Positions 1 to 9,736 of a DNA stretch of 64,000 nt are shown in pieces. Position 1 is the stretch's first letter. Each line of letters starts with the position of its first letter. This DNA comes from Oscillospiraceae bacterium (lineage in GTDB: Bacteria; Bacillota; Clostridia; Christensenellales; QALW01), in the NCBI GenBank assembly GCA_022009755.1, contig CP091722.1, forward strand, positions 132,001 through 196,000. The letters run 5' to 3'. The notes beneath the pieces were generated by a model that saw only the letters and a list, made by a program, of their open reading frames with translations, ran no database searches and was not told where the DNA came from. The position numbers and the translations under genes were made by a program.

Positions 1-2
1 AG

Positions 3-659
3 GATCAAAACCATATCGACGAGATTAAGGGTATCTATGTTCCGTTTTGGCTTTTCGATACCGATGTGGATGCACAGGTACGATACCGCGCCACCAATGT
101 CCGCACGTGGAGTGACAGTGAGTACAACTATACCCAGACAAGCCATTATATGGTGCACCGCGGCGGCAGTGTCGGTTTTGAACATGTGCCGGTGGACGGA
201 TCCTCGAAAATGGCGGATGATCTGATGGAATCCATAGAGCCGTATGACTTTTCGGAGGCGGTGGATTTCCAAACGGCTTATCTTGCCGGATATTTGGCGG
301 ATAGGTACGATGTGACCGCCGAGGCCAGCATTGACCGTGCCAATCAGCGCGTCAAGCGTTCCACAGAGGAGGCCTTCTCCGGAACGGTTAAGGGATATAC
401 CACCGTTACAACGGAAAACAGCAGCGTTCAGTTCCGCGGCGGCAAAGCCCGGTATGCGCTTTATCCCGTATGGCTTCTGAATACCACATGGAACGGCAGC
501 AAATACACATTTGCCATGAACGGACAGACCGGTAAATTTGTCGGCGATCTGCCTGTGGACAAAGCGGCAGCCTCCCGCTGGACACTGCTGCTGGCAGCTG
601 TTTTTACGGCCGTAACCTACGGCGGCGCATGGCTTTTGCACCTGATCGGATTGTTTTAA
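3..659 (+). CDS. Membrane-anchored zinc-ribbon-type protein, C-terminal part only
   Basis: The frame is open from the first bases of the window, so the N-terminus and start lie outside. About 218 residues are visible. They begin with a soluble part containing PFWLFDTDVDA and a stretch around SSKMADDLMESIEPYDF, and end with one membrane segment (roughly the last 25 residues, WTLLLAAVFTAVTYGGAWLL). From memory, clostridial proteins with a TFIIB-like zinc ribbon at the N-terminus end in this kind of segment, but no zinc ribbon is visible here, so that part is inference. The stop is 13 bases before the next gene, so the two are probably co-transcribed. The biochemical role is unknown. Confidence 0.7.
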   Translation, partial: DQNHIDEIKGIYVPFWLFDTDVDAQVRYRATNVRTWSDSEYNYTQTSHYMVHRGGSVGFEHVPVDGSSKMADDLMESIEPYDFSEAVDFQTAYLAGYLADRYDVTAEASIDRANQRVKRSTEEAFSGTVKGYTTVTTENSSVQFRGGKARYALYPVWLLNTTWNGSKYTFAMNGQTGKFVGDLPVDKAAASRWTLLLAAVFTAVTYGGAWLLHLIGLF

Positions 660-672
660 GGAGGAAGACGGA

Positions 673-1488
673 ATGAAAAAGAAAATAATGGTGCTTCTGT
701 TTTCCGTTGTTCTGTGCCTCTGTATGGCAGCTCCGGTTTTTGCAGAGCAGACGGACGGTTTTGCTAATAAGTATGAGCGTGTTTTGGATCAGGCGGGGCT
801 TCTCTCCGACAGAGAAGAAGCGGCGCTTGCCGACAAACTCAACGAGCTGAGCAAAAAGCAAAAAATGGATATAGCCATTCTGACGACAAGCACGCTGGAC
901 GGAAAGACCCCGCGCGACTATGCCGACGATATTTATGATTATTGCAGCTTCGGTTACGGTGAAAACAGGGACGGTCTTTTGTTGCTTATCAGCACGGAAG
1001 ACAATGATTGGTACATATCCACCCATGGCTACGGCATCACAGCGTTTACGGACGAAGGCATCAAATATATCGGGAAAAAAATGAAGGATAATCTGTCAGC
1101 AGGCGATTTTGCCGCAGCCTTCGACACTTTTGTCGGGCTTTGCGAAGACTTTATCGTTCAGGCAAAAACCGGAAAGCCCTATGATGTGAACAATCTTCCG
1201 AAGGAGCCGCTTTCACTGTTTTGGATACCGCTTTCAATAGTGATAGGCTTCATGCTGTCGTTCGTTGTGGTCGGCAAGATGAAGGCCAAGCTTAAAACGG
1301 TGCGGTTTCAGGCAGCAGCAGACAGCTATATGAAGGACGGCAGCCTGAACGTTACCGAGAGCAGGGATCTGTTCCTGTACAACACAGTATCACGTACGGC
1401 TAAGCCTAAGAGCAGCAGTTCCGAAGGAAGCAGCACGCATACTTCTTCCTCGGGATCGACCCACGGCGGCGGAGGAGGTAAATTTTAA
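673..1488 (+). CDS. Secreted TPM-domain membrane protein (YgcG-like)
   Basis: The 271-residue product starts with a signal peptide (MKKKIMVLLFSVVLCLCMAA, cleavage probably after VFA). It continues with a TPM domain (about residues 35-165, with YERVLDQAGLLS and the GYGENRDGLLLLIS core), then a membrane segment at about 180-200 and a low-complexity Ser/Gly tail ending GGGGGKF. TPM domains occur in envelope proteins linked to membrane protein quality control or phosphatase-like activity. The exact role here is not known. An AAGGAGG ribosome site precedes the ATG. The gene follows the zinc-ribbon-type protein by 13 bases and precedes an Ig-like secreted protein, so it likely belongs to one envelope-related operon. 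Confidence 0.85.
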   Translation: MKKKIMVLLFSVVLCLCMAAPVFAEQTDGFANKYERVLDQAGLLSDREEAALADKLNELSKKQKMDIAILTTSTLDGKTPRDYADDIYDYCSFGYGENRDGLLLLISTEDNDWYISTHGYGITAFTDEGIKYIGKKMKDNLSAGDFAAAFDTFVGLCEDFIVQAKTGKPYDVNNLPKEPLSLFWIPLSIVIGFMLSFVVVGKMKAKLKTVRFQAAADSYMKDGSLNVTESRDLFLYNTVSRTAKPKSSSSEGSSTHTSSSGSTHGGGGGKF

Positions 1489-1513
1489 TGTACCGCACAG
1501 AAATGAGGGGCCT

Positions 1514-2515
1514 ATGAGAAAAGCAGCTATTATTCTGTTAATCCTTGTTTTGTCGTTTCTTTTGCCGGCTTCTGTACTTGCGACGGATAAGATTGAAATC
1601 ATTCATCAGCCGCAGAATATGATATTTCCGGAACATGCGTCGGCAAACTGGAGCGTGGAGGCAACAGGAGACGGACTTGCCTATGAATGGTTTATCGTTT
1701 ACAAGGGCACTGCCTATAATACGGCCGAATCCTTTGACGAAAACCATCCGTGGCAGGTCGGGGTTGTCGGTGACGGCTATGGCCGTAACGATATCGGAAA
1801 CGTCTTTTTCATCAACGGTATCGGAAGTGCGCTTGACGGTGCGGAGATTTATTGCGTCATATCAAATAAAACGGGAAGTGTAACCTCGCAAAGGGCGCAT
1901 ATCTCGGTCGGTGGGCAAAGCCTGCCGCCGCGCTTAAAGGTTCCGGCAGCGGTTACAATAAAAAAGGATAAGATTTTGAAGCTCTTATGCGACGCTGAGG
2001 CATTTGAGGGAGATGACATAAAATCTTATACATGGTATGAAACCGATACCGGCGCACTTAAGGATATTGTTGCTATCGGTGCACAAGATGGGCAACCGGA
2101 AGAATACCCGATACTCGTTTGCGACACCACAATGCTCGGCACGCGATATTATGTCTGCTGCGTGGAAACCAATCTCGGGGGCAAGGCATATTCAAGCGTC
2201 ATTCCGGTCACCGTAATTGAGGGCTCCGAATTGCCCGATAATTCCCCTACGGCTTCCGATACGGAAGGAGCTCCTGCTTACTCGCAGATGCCGTCAACGG
2301 ACGGCACCGCAGATTCAGGGGGAAATATCGGTAAACCGGAAGAGCACAACACCGTCGATGCTTCGGAGGATTCCGAAAAATCGCCGCAAGGCAATAACGA
2401 TAAAGCCGGTGTTTCACCATTGGTAATCGCACTGATTGCAGTGGGCGGCGCGGCGCTGGGCAGCGGCGGGGTAATTGTTGCGGCAAAAGTTGCAAAAGAC
2501 AAACATCCGCGATGA
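1514..2515 (+). CDS. Secreted Ig-like protein with C-terminal membrane anchor
   Basis: The 333-residue product has a signal peptide (AAIILLILVLSFLLPASVLA), then two beta-rich Ig-like segments. The first follows IEIIHQPQNMIFPEHASA and the second follows LPPRLKVPAAVTIKKDK. After a Ser/Pro/Asp-rich linker (about residues 240-295) it ends with one membrane helix (SPLVIALIAVGGAALGSGG) and a short basic tail KDKHPR. This signal peptide plus tail-anchor layout puts the body outside the cell. The next protein has the same layout. A GAGGGG ribosome site precedes the ATG. No catalytic motif is seen; adhesion or cell-wall contact is only a guess. Confidence 0.75.
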   Translation: MRKAAIILLILVLSFLLPASVLATDKIEIIHQPQNMIFPEHASANWSVEATGDGLAYEWFIVYKGTAYNTAESFDENHPWQVGVVGDGYGRNDIGNVFFINGIGSALDGAEIYCVISNKTGSVTSQRAHISVGGQSLPPRLKVPAAVTIKKDKILKLLCDAEAFEGDDIKSYTWYETDTGALKDIVAIGAQDGQPEEYPILVCDTTMLGTRYYVCCVETNLGGKAYSSVIPVTVIEGSELPDNSPTASDTEGAPAYSQMPSTDGTADSGGNIGKPEEHNTVDASEDSEKSPQGNNDKAGVSPLVIALIAVGGAALGSGGVIVAAKVAKDKHPR

Positions 2516-2553
2516 GCGCGGTTGAGAACTAATATTGAAATGTGGGAGAATCA

Positions 2554-5500
2554 ATGAAAAAACAGTTATGCATTGTTTTGGCACTGATTATGTTTCTTAT
2601 GACCTTTGCCGCTTTTCCGGCGGTTAAGGTTGCAGCTACGGCACCGAGTTATCCGCGCGGAGTTGCCGATATTAAGAGCGGAGAGGTCAAAGTCGTTTTC
2701 GAAAACCTTCCGACGGAATACATAGAAGTAAAAGAGCTCTATTCGCTGCGGTACTATATGGAAAAGTACCCCAAGGCGAAAGAGATCATGGGCTATTACA
2801 AGGGGACGCTTTACTACTGGACAAAAGACGAGAAAAAGGTTCTTTTCCTCGGCGGGCTTGAGGGACAAAAGCTGACCCTGAGTCTCAGTTCGGGCGATGT
2901 CAAAATGGGTGCGATATATGCGCCCGGAGTGGACCTGACCATTGATACCGACTCGAAGAATACGCTGACGCTTACGCTCGGCTCGAATTATAAGTACATA
3001 GGAGCGGCAGGAGCGGCGGTTGACCTTTCAAAACCCAACACGACCTCATCGGAAAGCGGAAACCTGACCGTTACCGGATACGGTATTCTCCGTGTCGATA
3101 CGACCGGATCCGGCAAAGACGGCGCAACCTACGGACTTTATGCCAAAACGATAACCATCAGCGACTGGAGCAACATCGAAATGCGGATGGGGAACAAGAA
3201 GAAAGAGGTCTCCCATGTGATGCTGTCAAGCGACCTGACGTTTGATACGATGGGTTATGTAGACATCAAGGTCTTCAACACCAAAACCGTCGCGTATTCC
3301 TGGAGCGTCAACAGGGAAAGACTCCGCCTTCTGAACGCGAGGTATCTGCAGGTCCAGTTCGAGAGGCATGAACTGTGGGGCGAATTCGGTACACATCCCA
3401 CCAAGGAAGCACGGTTACTGTGGACTGAACTGAACGTATACGGCAAGATTCACAAGGCATGGCTCGTGGATACGTTTTATTCGGCACGAAGCTCAAAAGA
3501 TAGTCCGTATAAGATCAGAATGTCGCGAAGCGGCTCCATGCCAAACAAAAAAGATATGGACATCAAGATAAACGGTGCCGAGATAAGCAGCGACGGAATG
3601 GTTCCGCTCTATGCCGGCAAGCCTTATACCTTCAGCGTCAGTGTCCCGCTTCCCGACTGGTTCCTCCAGCTTGAAAAAGAGGGACGGGTCAAGCAGCATT
3701 CCATGGTATATGTATACGACGGAACCAAGTTACTATACGAATCCAGAGGCAACAGCACATTCAAGGTGCCGAAGACGGGGGTATACACGCTCTATGTCGA
3801 GTGGTACTACAGGAACCCCGGAACCGCGATCTATTGGGACGAACTCAGCCACATAACCACTGTGCTGACAGCGGTTGTGCCTGAGGAGGGCGTTCTGCTC
3901 AAAGGACCGGTCGAGTATTCCAAAACCGACGCGTTCTACGGCGGCACCATCACGGCTACACTGCCGAATGTTACCGACCTGAACGGAGTTGTGTATCAGT
4001 GGAAGTATAACGATCCTAAAACCGGCGTCGGCAAGGATATCGAAGGCGAAAACGGTCCGTCAATCAAGCTGAACAAGCCTGAATACGTCAATAAGTACGT
4101 GTACCTGTCGGTTTACGGCAAGGACGGCACCAAGTACTACGGAGGTATTCACGGAAAGTCTCTCTACGTCAAAAAGGCTTACAATCCCGGAACACCCGCA
4201 CCGCTTGAAGTTGTTGCGACAAAGTCAAAAGACTATTACGACGGATACAGAATCACAAACTTCGACAGCACGAAGTACGATTACGTTGTAAGCAAAACCA
4301 ATTACACTGACCTCAGCAAGATCGACTGGAGTAAGAAACTGACCTCGGCTACGGGAAAAGGGTACTATACCGGCGACAGGCTGTACTTCTACTACCGTCT
4401 TGCCGAAACCGATGTAAAGAAACCGGGCTTCATTATCAAATCCCAGGAGCTTCTGATTGACGATACGGTGCGGCTGGGAGGTATCACCTTTGACGGGGTT
4501 GAAACGGCACGGTGTTTATAAAACCCGGTCAGACCATTAATCTCAGGGTGAGGCTGAACCCTGCCACGGCAAACCAATTCACTTATTTTGAAGTCAAGAC
4601 ACCGACATCGTACGACACTCAGTTTTTCGAGATCGTTTCTCCGAAGAACAAGGTGACGAGTCTCAACGGCTTTACCACCGTAACGATCAAGGGAAAGAAG
4701 GTGGGTTACGGGTCGTTCTCACTGTACTATCCCGGACCTTCTGGCCCTATGCAGAATACCTACGGCGGTGCGCAGGTCGTTGTATATACGCCCACGGACA
4801 TGGGACCAAGCTCTCCAATTCTTAGCTATAAGCCGGATTTCAGCGATGTTACTCTTGAAGAGGGCGAGGCATATACTCTTCCGACCGATCTTCCGTCGAT
4901 CCTTCCGCGCGATGTCTCGGGATATTCGCTGGTATGGGGAGTCGGAAAGAAGGTCAAGAACAGCCTCGGCCACACCACTTATATTTACGATTTTGAGAAC
5001 GAGTATGCCAAGATAGAGGACGGAAAGGTTATCGCGAAGAAGAAGACCGTTGACCCTGTCGCTGTGGTGCTCTGTATTCTCAAGCCCGGCGAGAAACCTT
5101 CCGCTGCCTACCGTGCTCAGTTCATGCTGACAATAAGGGAAAACCCCGTCGTAAAGCCAACCGGCGTTGCCGTCAGCACAAAGTCGCTCTCGATGCACGT
5201 CGGAAACATCTGGCAGCTGAATGCAGCAATAACGCCCGTTGACGCTGTCGGTACATTCACCATAAAGTACAGCAGCAGCAATCCCAAGGTCGTGAAGGTC
5301 GATGAAAAAACCGGCTTGGTTACCGCTGTCGGCGCAGGAAATGCTACAATAACCGCAAAAGCAAACAACAACAACTCGCTTGTAGGAACCTGTACCGTTA
5401 CCGTCGGGAACCATAGCTTCGGAACATGGGTTCCGTCTCAAGCATCGGCGCACAATCATCAGCATATCTGCTCTTGCGGAGCGGTGGAAATACAGGAGCA

Positions 5501-6331
5501 TACCTATGGTGAATGGACAAATGATGAATCTCAAGGCAAGCACTGTAAAAATGCACTGTTTGTGACAACAAGATATATGAAGAACACATAGAAAGTGTAT
5601 GGATAATCGATACAGAGGCGGAAGTTGGGGTTGAGGGCAAGCAGCATACTGAATGCAGCCAATGCAACAAGATCATGCAAACAGAAACCATCCCCGCGAT
5701 TGTCAACTATATTCCGTTGACCGTTATCGGAGGCAAGGCGATGGATACTGACGGCAATCCGCTGACACAGGCTGCGGAGGGAGAAAAAGTCGTTGTTATC
5801 GCCGACACGGCTCCGGACGGGCAGCGCTTCAGCGGCTGGACGGCAGACGGCATTGAGCTTCAAGACGCCTCGCTGGCAAGCGTGACCTTTACCATGCCGG
5901 GAAACGAGGTGAGGCTGGAAGCAAGCTTCATTGATGCCGACAAATCCCATACACATGAAGCAGATACGACAAAGTGGATCTTCGATGAGGAGGAACACTG
6001 GCATGCCTGTCGTGATAACACCTGCTCTGAGCGCATAGATAAGGCAGTACACAACTTCGCGTGGAAGGCTGATATTCTGGCAACAGACAGTGCGGAAGGG
6101 ACAAAGCATGAGGAGTGTACCGTTTGCGGAAAGAAGCGGAATGAAAATACCGTTATTCCGAAGGGAGGTCCGAATCCCGAGTGGACGGACGATCAAAAGG
6201 GTTCCGACGGAGACGGCAAAAAGAATGCTTGGATTTTACCGGTCATTATTGCCGGAGCGTCAATTCTGATCGGCGCAGGAGTGACAACGGCAATTGTCAT
6301 GCTTATGAAAAAGAAGAAAAAAGCCGTATAG
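2554..6331 (+). CDS. Very large cell-surface protein with BIG2 and cell-wall-type repeats (two frame breaks)
   Basis: Three open pieces join into about 1,259 residues when one base is restored at each of two homopolymers: GG at 4506-4507 (expected GGG) and the five A at 5547-5551 (expected six). The product has a signal peptide, a long beta-rich region with carbohydrate-binding-like character, a BIG2 bacterial Ig domain (KPTGVAVSTKSLSMHVG to GTCTVTV), two Cys/His pairs of the CSCG / CTVCDN and CTVCGKK type, a segment like InlB B-repeats (GQRFSGWTADGIELQ), and a C-terminal helix followed by KKKKKAV. It was probably secreted and anchored by the tail. ATG at 2554 is preferred to GTG 12 bases earlier because the GGGAG site fits it. 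The breaks look like sequencing indels. Confidence 0.7.
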
Positions 6332-6427
6332 GTGAATATGTAACTCGGCAGTCCGGCACTGTCTGACGGTTCTGCGTGATGTCCGCAGACAGTACGGTAC
6401 TGCCCAAAATAAATGGAGGTTATCAAA

Positions 6428-6997
6428 ATGAGTATTTTTGACAAGCTGAAAAGCACAGCTAAGCAGGCGGTAAATACCGCCGCACAGTCCGTCGGCAACA
6501 AGAGAGAAACCTTTACCTTCACTTCGCTGCCGGAGAGTTTGGCCCAAATGCAGGCATTGCCCGAGGCAAGCCTCGATACGCCGTTCAAAACTGCGGCGCT
6601 TACGGTTCTTGCTCTCTGCGCATATGCGGCGGATAAGAACATCGGCACCGAAATGCTGAACTGGCTGCGCGGTCCCCGTCCGCTGAACGGGCAGGATATT
6701 TCCTTCCTGAACGACCGTTTCCGCGACGGCAAGACCTATCTGCCGTTCACCTATTTTGCCGGCTCTACGCCTGACAATAACTATACACCTACCGAGCCGT
6801 ATACGATAATTATTGAGAGCAATCACGTCTCCGGCGAGGAGCAGGGCTATATGAAGCTGTTTATTCCCTGCGGCGGTGCGGACGCTCCGCGTCCCATAAA
6901 AATGCGTCAGCGTGGCAGTGACGGAAAGTGGTTCCTGTGGGAGCAGTATCTGCTGACAGGCGTGCGTACACCGAAATCAGCCGATCCGTGGGCTTGA
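6428..6997 (+). CDS. DUF6935-like cytoplasmic protein
   Basis: The product of about 189 residues has no signal peptide or membrane segment. It starts with an amphipathic, Lys/Ala-rich stretch (MSIFDKLKSTAKQAVNTAAQ). A conserved-looking core follows with LDTPFKTAALTVLALCAYAA, NWLRGPRPLNGQDISFLNDR and a C-terminal KWFLWEQYL. From memory this matches the family called DUF6935, found in clostridial genomes; its function is unknown. An upstream in-frame ATG at 6413 overlaps the GGAGG ribosome site of ATG 6428, so the later start is chosen. Two other small proteins of unknown function follow closely. Relatives in gut bacteria often sit near stress or zinc-ribbon genes, but I cannot confirm that here. 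Confidence 0.7.
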   Translation: MSIFDKLKSTAKQAVNTAAQSVGNKRETFTFTSLPESLAQMQALPEASLDTPFKTAALTVLALCAYAADKNIGTEMLNWLRGPRPLNGQDISFLNDRFRDGKTYLPFTYFAGSTPDNNYTPTEPYTIIIESNHVSGEEQGYMKLFIPCGGADAPRPIKMRQRGSDGKWFLWEQYLLTGVRTPKSADPWA

Positions 6998-7024
6998 TGA
7001 TTTAATGAGAAGGAGGAAACAATA

Positions 7025-7432
7025 ATGGACATTTGCGGAATCTGGAAAGTCAAGGAAGTTCGTGTGCCGACACCGGACGGAGAGAAGGTTTTTACACCCG
7101 ATAACCCGCCGACGGATGAGAGATTTGAGGGCAGCGCCGAATTGATGCAGTATCGGACGGAGTTTACCGAGGACGGCACACTCAACACCCTCATGTTCGT
7201 GCCGGAGGAGATGCGCGAGGAGGCAGCAAAACACGGAGCTGTCGTCCGCGAGGACGGATATGCCGCCATTGAAAGCACGGTATGGAAGGAAGAAAACGGA
7301 AAGTTCTATTATGACACAAAAATCGAGGGTGAGGTTCTCGGCGAGAAGGTTGATTCCTTCGCGGAGATTCCCGTCACTGAGGACGGCTGTCTTCTGTACG
7401 GACTCGGAATGATTCTTCTGGAAAAAGCCTGA
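7025..7432 (+). CDS. Small protein of unknown function, lipocalin-like
   Basis: The 135-residue acidic product begins MDICGIWKVKEVRVPTPDG and consists mainly of predicted beta strands (ESTVWKEENGKFYYDTKIEG). That layout, with a GIW motif near the start, resembles small lipocalin-like barrels, but the match is structural impression only. There is no signal peptide, membrane segment or catalytic motif. A GAAGGAGG site lies just upstream of the ATG. It sits between the DUF6935-like gene and another small gene, with short gaps, which suggests one transcript. Confidence 0.65.
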   Translation: MDICGIWKVKEVRVPTPDGEKVFTPDNPPTDERFEGSAELMQYRTEFTEDGTLNTLMFVPEEMREEAAKHGAVVREDGYAAIESTVWKEENGKFYYDTKIEGEVLGEKVDSFAEIPVTEDGCLLYGLGMILLEKA

Positions 7433-7459
7433 TTTACGGACAACGGCGGAGGTGATACG

Positions 7460-7801
7460 GTGAATACTGATAATCCATACAGCCTTAACTTCGAATCAAC
7501 ACAAGCACAGCCTATGAGCAATGTTCGGGTGAGCGAAGCGGTTCTGAAGAAAACCTTTAAGGAATATTTCGGAGGATTGAACTATTTCTTTGCAACAGAG
7601 CAGGCAAACCTTACCTATGCGGATGTTGTTGCGTATATCGGCGCAGATCCTTCGGAATACCGTTACGATGCCCAGAGAGAGGCGCAGGTTTATTCATGGT
7701 ATGCTGCCGAGAGTAAGGCACGGGTTATGCATGTTTGGTTTAAGGACGGCAAACTCTACGCTTGCGGCGTATATAACCTCGGCTTTCCGAAGATGAATTA
7801 G
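7460..7801 (+). CDS. Small protein of unknown function
   Basis: The 113-residue product starts at GTG behind a CGGAGGTGATACG ribosome site. It is soluble and carries no motif that I recognise. The central part (TFKEYFGGLNYFFATEQANL) and a C-terminal segment rich in aromatic residues (YSWYAAESKARVMHVWFK) suggest a compact alpha/beta fold. It is the last gene before a strong hairpin, so it probably ends the transcript that includes the two preceding small genes. Confidence 0.65.
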   Translation: MNTDNPYSLNFESTQAQPMSNVRVSEAVLKKTFKEYFGGLNYFFATEQANLTYADVVAYIGADPSEYRYDAQREAQVYSWYAAESKARVMHVWFKDGKLYACGVYNLGFPKMN

Positions 7802-7809
7802 TATATGTA

Positions 7810-7838
7810 AAAGGAGGCTTGCTGTGCAAGCCTCCTTT
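7810..7838 (+). terminator. Strong hairpin, probable terminator
   Basis: A perfect 13-bp stem (AAAGGAGGCTTGC paired with GCAAGCCTCCTTT) closes a TGT loop directly after the small gene. The T run is short (TTT), so termination may be partial. The last three bases are shared with the next hairpin. Confidence 0.65.
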
Positions 7839-7876
7839 CCGAAAGGCATCGAATTACCTCCGGTGCCTTTCGGAAA
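7836..7876. repeat. Second hairpin next to the terminator
   Basis: An inverted repeat of about 16 bp (TTTCCGAAAGGCATCG against CGGTGCCTTTCGGAAA, one mismatch) surrounds a 9-base loop. It touches the preceding hairpin, so the two could compete over three bases. It lies about 120 bases before the next start codon and may be a back-up or reverse-strand terminator. Confidence 0.55.
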
Positions 7877-7996
7877 GGAAGAATAAATGGAAAGCTGCTT
7901 TTATGTTTTATCTTGGCACTCGCCTTTTTAATATCTGTTTCCGTTTGTGTTTCAAAACATAATAATTGTAGTAATAGTTATTACGGAGGGGATCCT

Positions 7997-9268
7997 ATGG
8001 GTTTCAAAAGCTTCAAACTGGTGCAAACCGATATGACGGCACAGCGCCGTGTTTATGAGGGATACAAAACGGAGAACGGCGTTCATTTGGAGTATTACAT
8101 CAGCACGGAAATGTGGGATGCTAAGACCTCCGGGAATGTGGAATGCCGCAATGTCGTTCGCGCAATTGACGCAGATGAGATCGTTTTTCAAAAGCTGTGC
8201 GCAGTATTCGGTAACTACAAAATAGCGGAATGGGAGGGCTTTCACGGTTACGATTCTCAGGTGCTTGACGGCACCGGTATGAGCTTTAAAGCCGTATTGG
8301 CGAACGGTACGGAGGTGAATGCCAACGGCACCAACAGTTTCCCGAAAAAATTTTCAACATTTACTCAAGAGCTTCGCAAGCTTATAACAACAGTAAAAAT
8401 AAACTCAGTAAAATTTACCGACGGAACCTATGAGGTTACGCTTCCGAAAAGCTGGGTCGGTACGGTTACGGCAAGCTTTTCGGAAAGCCATGTGGCATTT
8501 TATGTTGATAAAACCGATGGCGGAGAGCTCACATTTTTTATAATCGATAACGATACATACGGTTATTCATCAGATGCCTATAAAGGAAGAATAGAAGTCG
8601 GACGGCTTATTTCGAACAAAGATGTCAAATTTATTACGGCACGCGACAATTATTCAATAGCTTCATATGCCAAAAGTGTTTCCGAGGAAGCTATTGCGAT
8701 TTGGAATAATTATGCAAATGATAAGCTTGCCGTAATTGAAAGTCTTCGCGGCGTAAACGGGTATGAGCTTTATCCTGAGGACGGAACAATCCTGTACTAC
8801 GCAGATGCGAGGAAAATGGCGGATAAAGCGAGAAGCCTTTGGCTGAGCTTAAACTTTGCAGGCGAGTATCCGTGCAGCGCAAAGCCTGTACGGTTCAAGC
8901 GGAAGAATTATGTACCTATGTTTCCTCCGTATGATTATATAAACACAATCGAAAGTGTTCGCAAACAATTCTTAAAGGTTTTTTCGAAGGAATTTACCGA
9001 TAAAACGTTGAATCGTGCCGTTGCCGATAAAGAACTGATTGAATATAAAGGCGATGTCTATGTGGTTTGTAAGAAGCGCACGGGCGAAGCTTCTTACAAC
9101 AGCTGTGTGGACTGCGTCCGGGATGAAGGCAACGGAAAATTTACGGTTGTGATTGCCGTAAAAATGCCGCCAAGCGGCAATATGCTCTATGTTAACCTGC
9201 CGGCAGAGAAAAATGCCGCGGAAGAGTTTGTGCTTTCGGACTATCCCTATTGGGAGAAAAGCGAATGA
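7997..9268 (+). CDS. Hypothetical protein, about 423 residues
   Basis: ATG at 7997 is chosen because GGAGG lies seven bases upstream. The soluble product opens MGFKSFKLVQTDMTAQRRVY and alternates beta-rich stretches (TFTQELRKLITTVKINSVKF; GTYEVTLPKSWVGTVTASF) with helical parts. I do not recognise a family. The frame stays open 84 bases upstream and reads as a hydrophobic leader from TTG 7913; restoring one G at 7889-7890 would give an ATG-started signal-peptide-like sequence MGKLLLCFILALAFLISVS. A secreted longer form is therefore possible. The ribosome site favours the short form. It is the last gene before a region of decayed genes. Confidence 0.65.
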   Translation: MGFKSFKLVQTDMTAQRRVYEGYKTENGVHLEYYISTEMWDAKTSGNVECRNVVRAIDADEIVFQKLCAVFGNYKIAEWEGFHGYDSQVLDGTGMSFKAVLANGTEVNANGTNSFPKKFSTFTQELRKLITTVKINSVKFTDGTYEVTLPKSWVGTVTASFSESHVAFYVDKTDGGELTFFIIDNDTYGYSSDAYKGRIEVGRLISNKDVKFITARDNYSIASYAKSVSEEAIAIWNNYANDKLAVIESLRGVNGYELYPEDGTILYYADARKMADKARSLWLSLNFAGEYPCSAKPVRFKRKNYVPMFPPYDYINTIESVRKQFLKVFSKEFTDKTLNRAVADKELIEYKGDVYVVCKKRTGEASYNSCVDCVRDEGNGKFTVVIAVKMPPSGNMLYVNLPAEKNAAEEFVLSDYPYWEKSE

Positions 9269-9327
9269 TCTTTCCTTTCTAGGGTTAGAAAACATAACGA
9301 AATCCTTTCCCGGCAGATGGGAAAATA

Positions 9328-9652
9328 ATGAATCATCTGATTAGAAACAGCCTTTATGATATGAATTTTTCAGATCCCGAGGGGTTATCGGAATTCGTAA
9401 AGCGGCTATTTATTAAAATAATGTTACCCCTTGTCAAAAACAATTTCAATTTATGCGAACTCGCACCGAGAAGCACAGGCAAGGCGCATTTATATAAGGA
9501 AATATCGACTAACAGTATTCTTGTTTCGGGCGGGCAGACAACGGCAGCGAGCTTGTTTTACAATATGAGCAGGAAGTCTGTCGGACTTGTCGGCTTGCGT
9601 TGCGTTCGATGAAGCTGCGGGTATCAGATTTAAGAACAAGGACGGCATCAAT
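9328..9652 (+). pseudogene. brxL: Decayed fragment of a BrxL-like Lon-type ATPase (BREX)
   Basis: About 95 residues read MNHLIRNSLYDMNFSD onward and include PLVKNNFNLCELAPRSTGKA, YKEIS, SILVSGGQTTAASLFYNM and GLVGL. After a frame change near 9595 the segment VAFDEAAGIRFKNKDGI follows. BrxL proteins of BREX phage defence carry ELGPRGTGKS, YKEISPNSILVSGGQTT, LFYNM and VAFDEVAG in this order, so the assignment is confident. It is only the ATPase core: the N- and C-terminal parts are absent, the Walker A reads STGKA instead of GTGKS, and the LWD segment is lost. No other BREX gene (pglX, pglZ, brxC) is in the window. Unlike the other frame breaks, this one goes with real loss of sequence. Confidence 0.75.
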
Positions 9653-9736
9653 TGTTTTTGGATTCCGATATCGACAGCAATATCGGCAGCAATAAAAAAA
9701 CGCCTTGCGGTTTTTTCCCGCATGGGGTATGTTTAA

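Noticed and set aside
7887..7997. Signal-peptide start upstream of the 423-residue gene
   Set aside because: It needs a restored G at 7889-7890 and lacks the GGAGG site that ATG 7997 has; kept only as an alternative.
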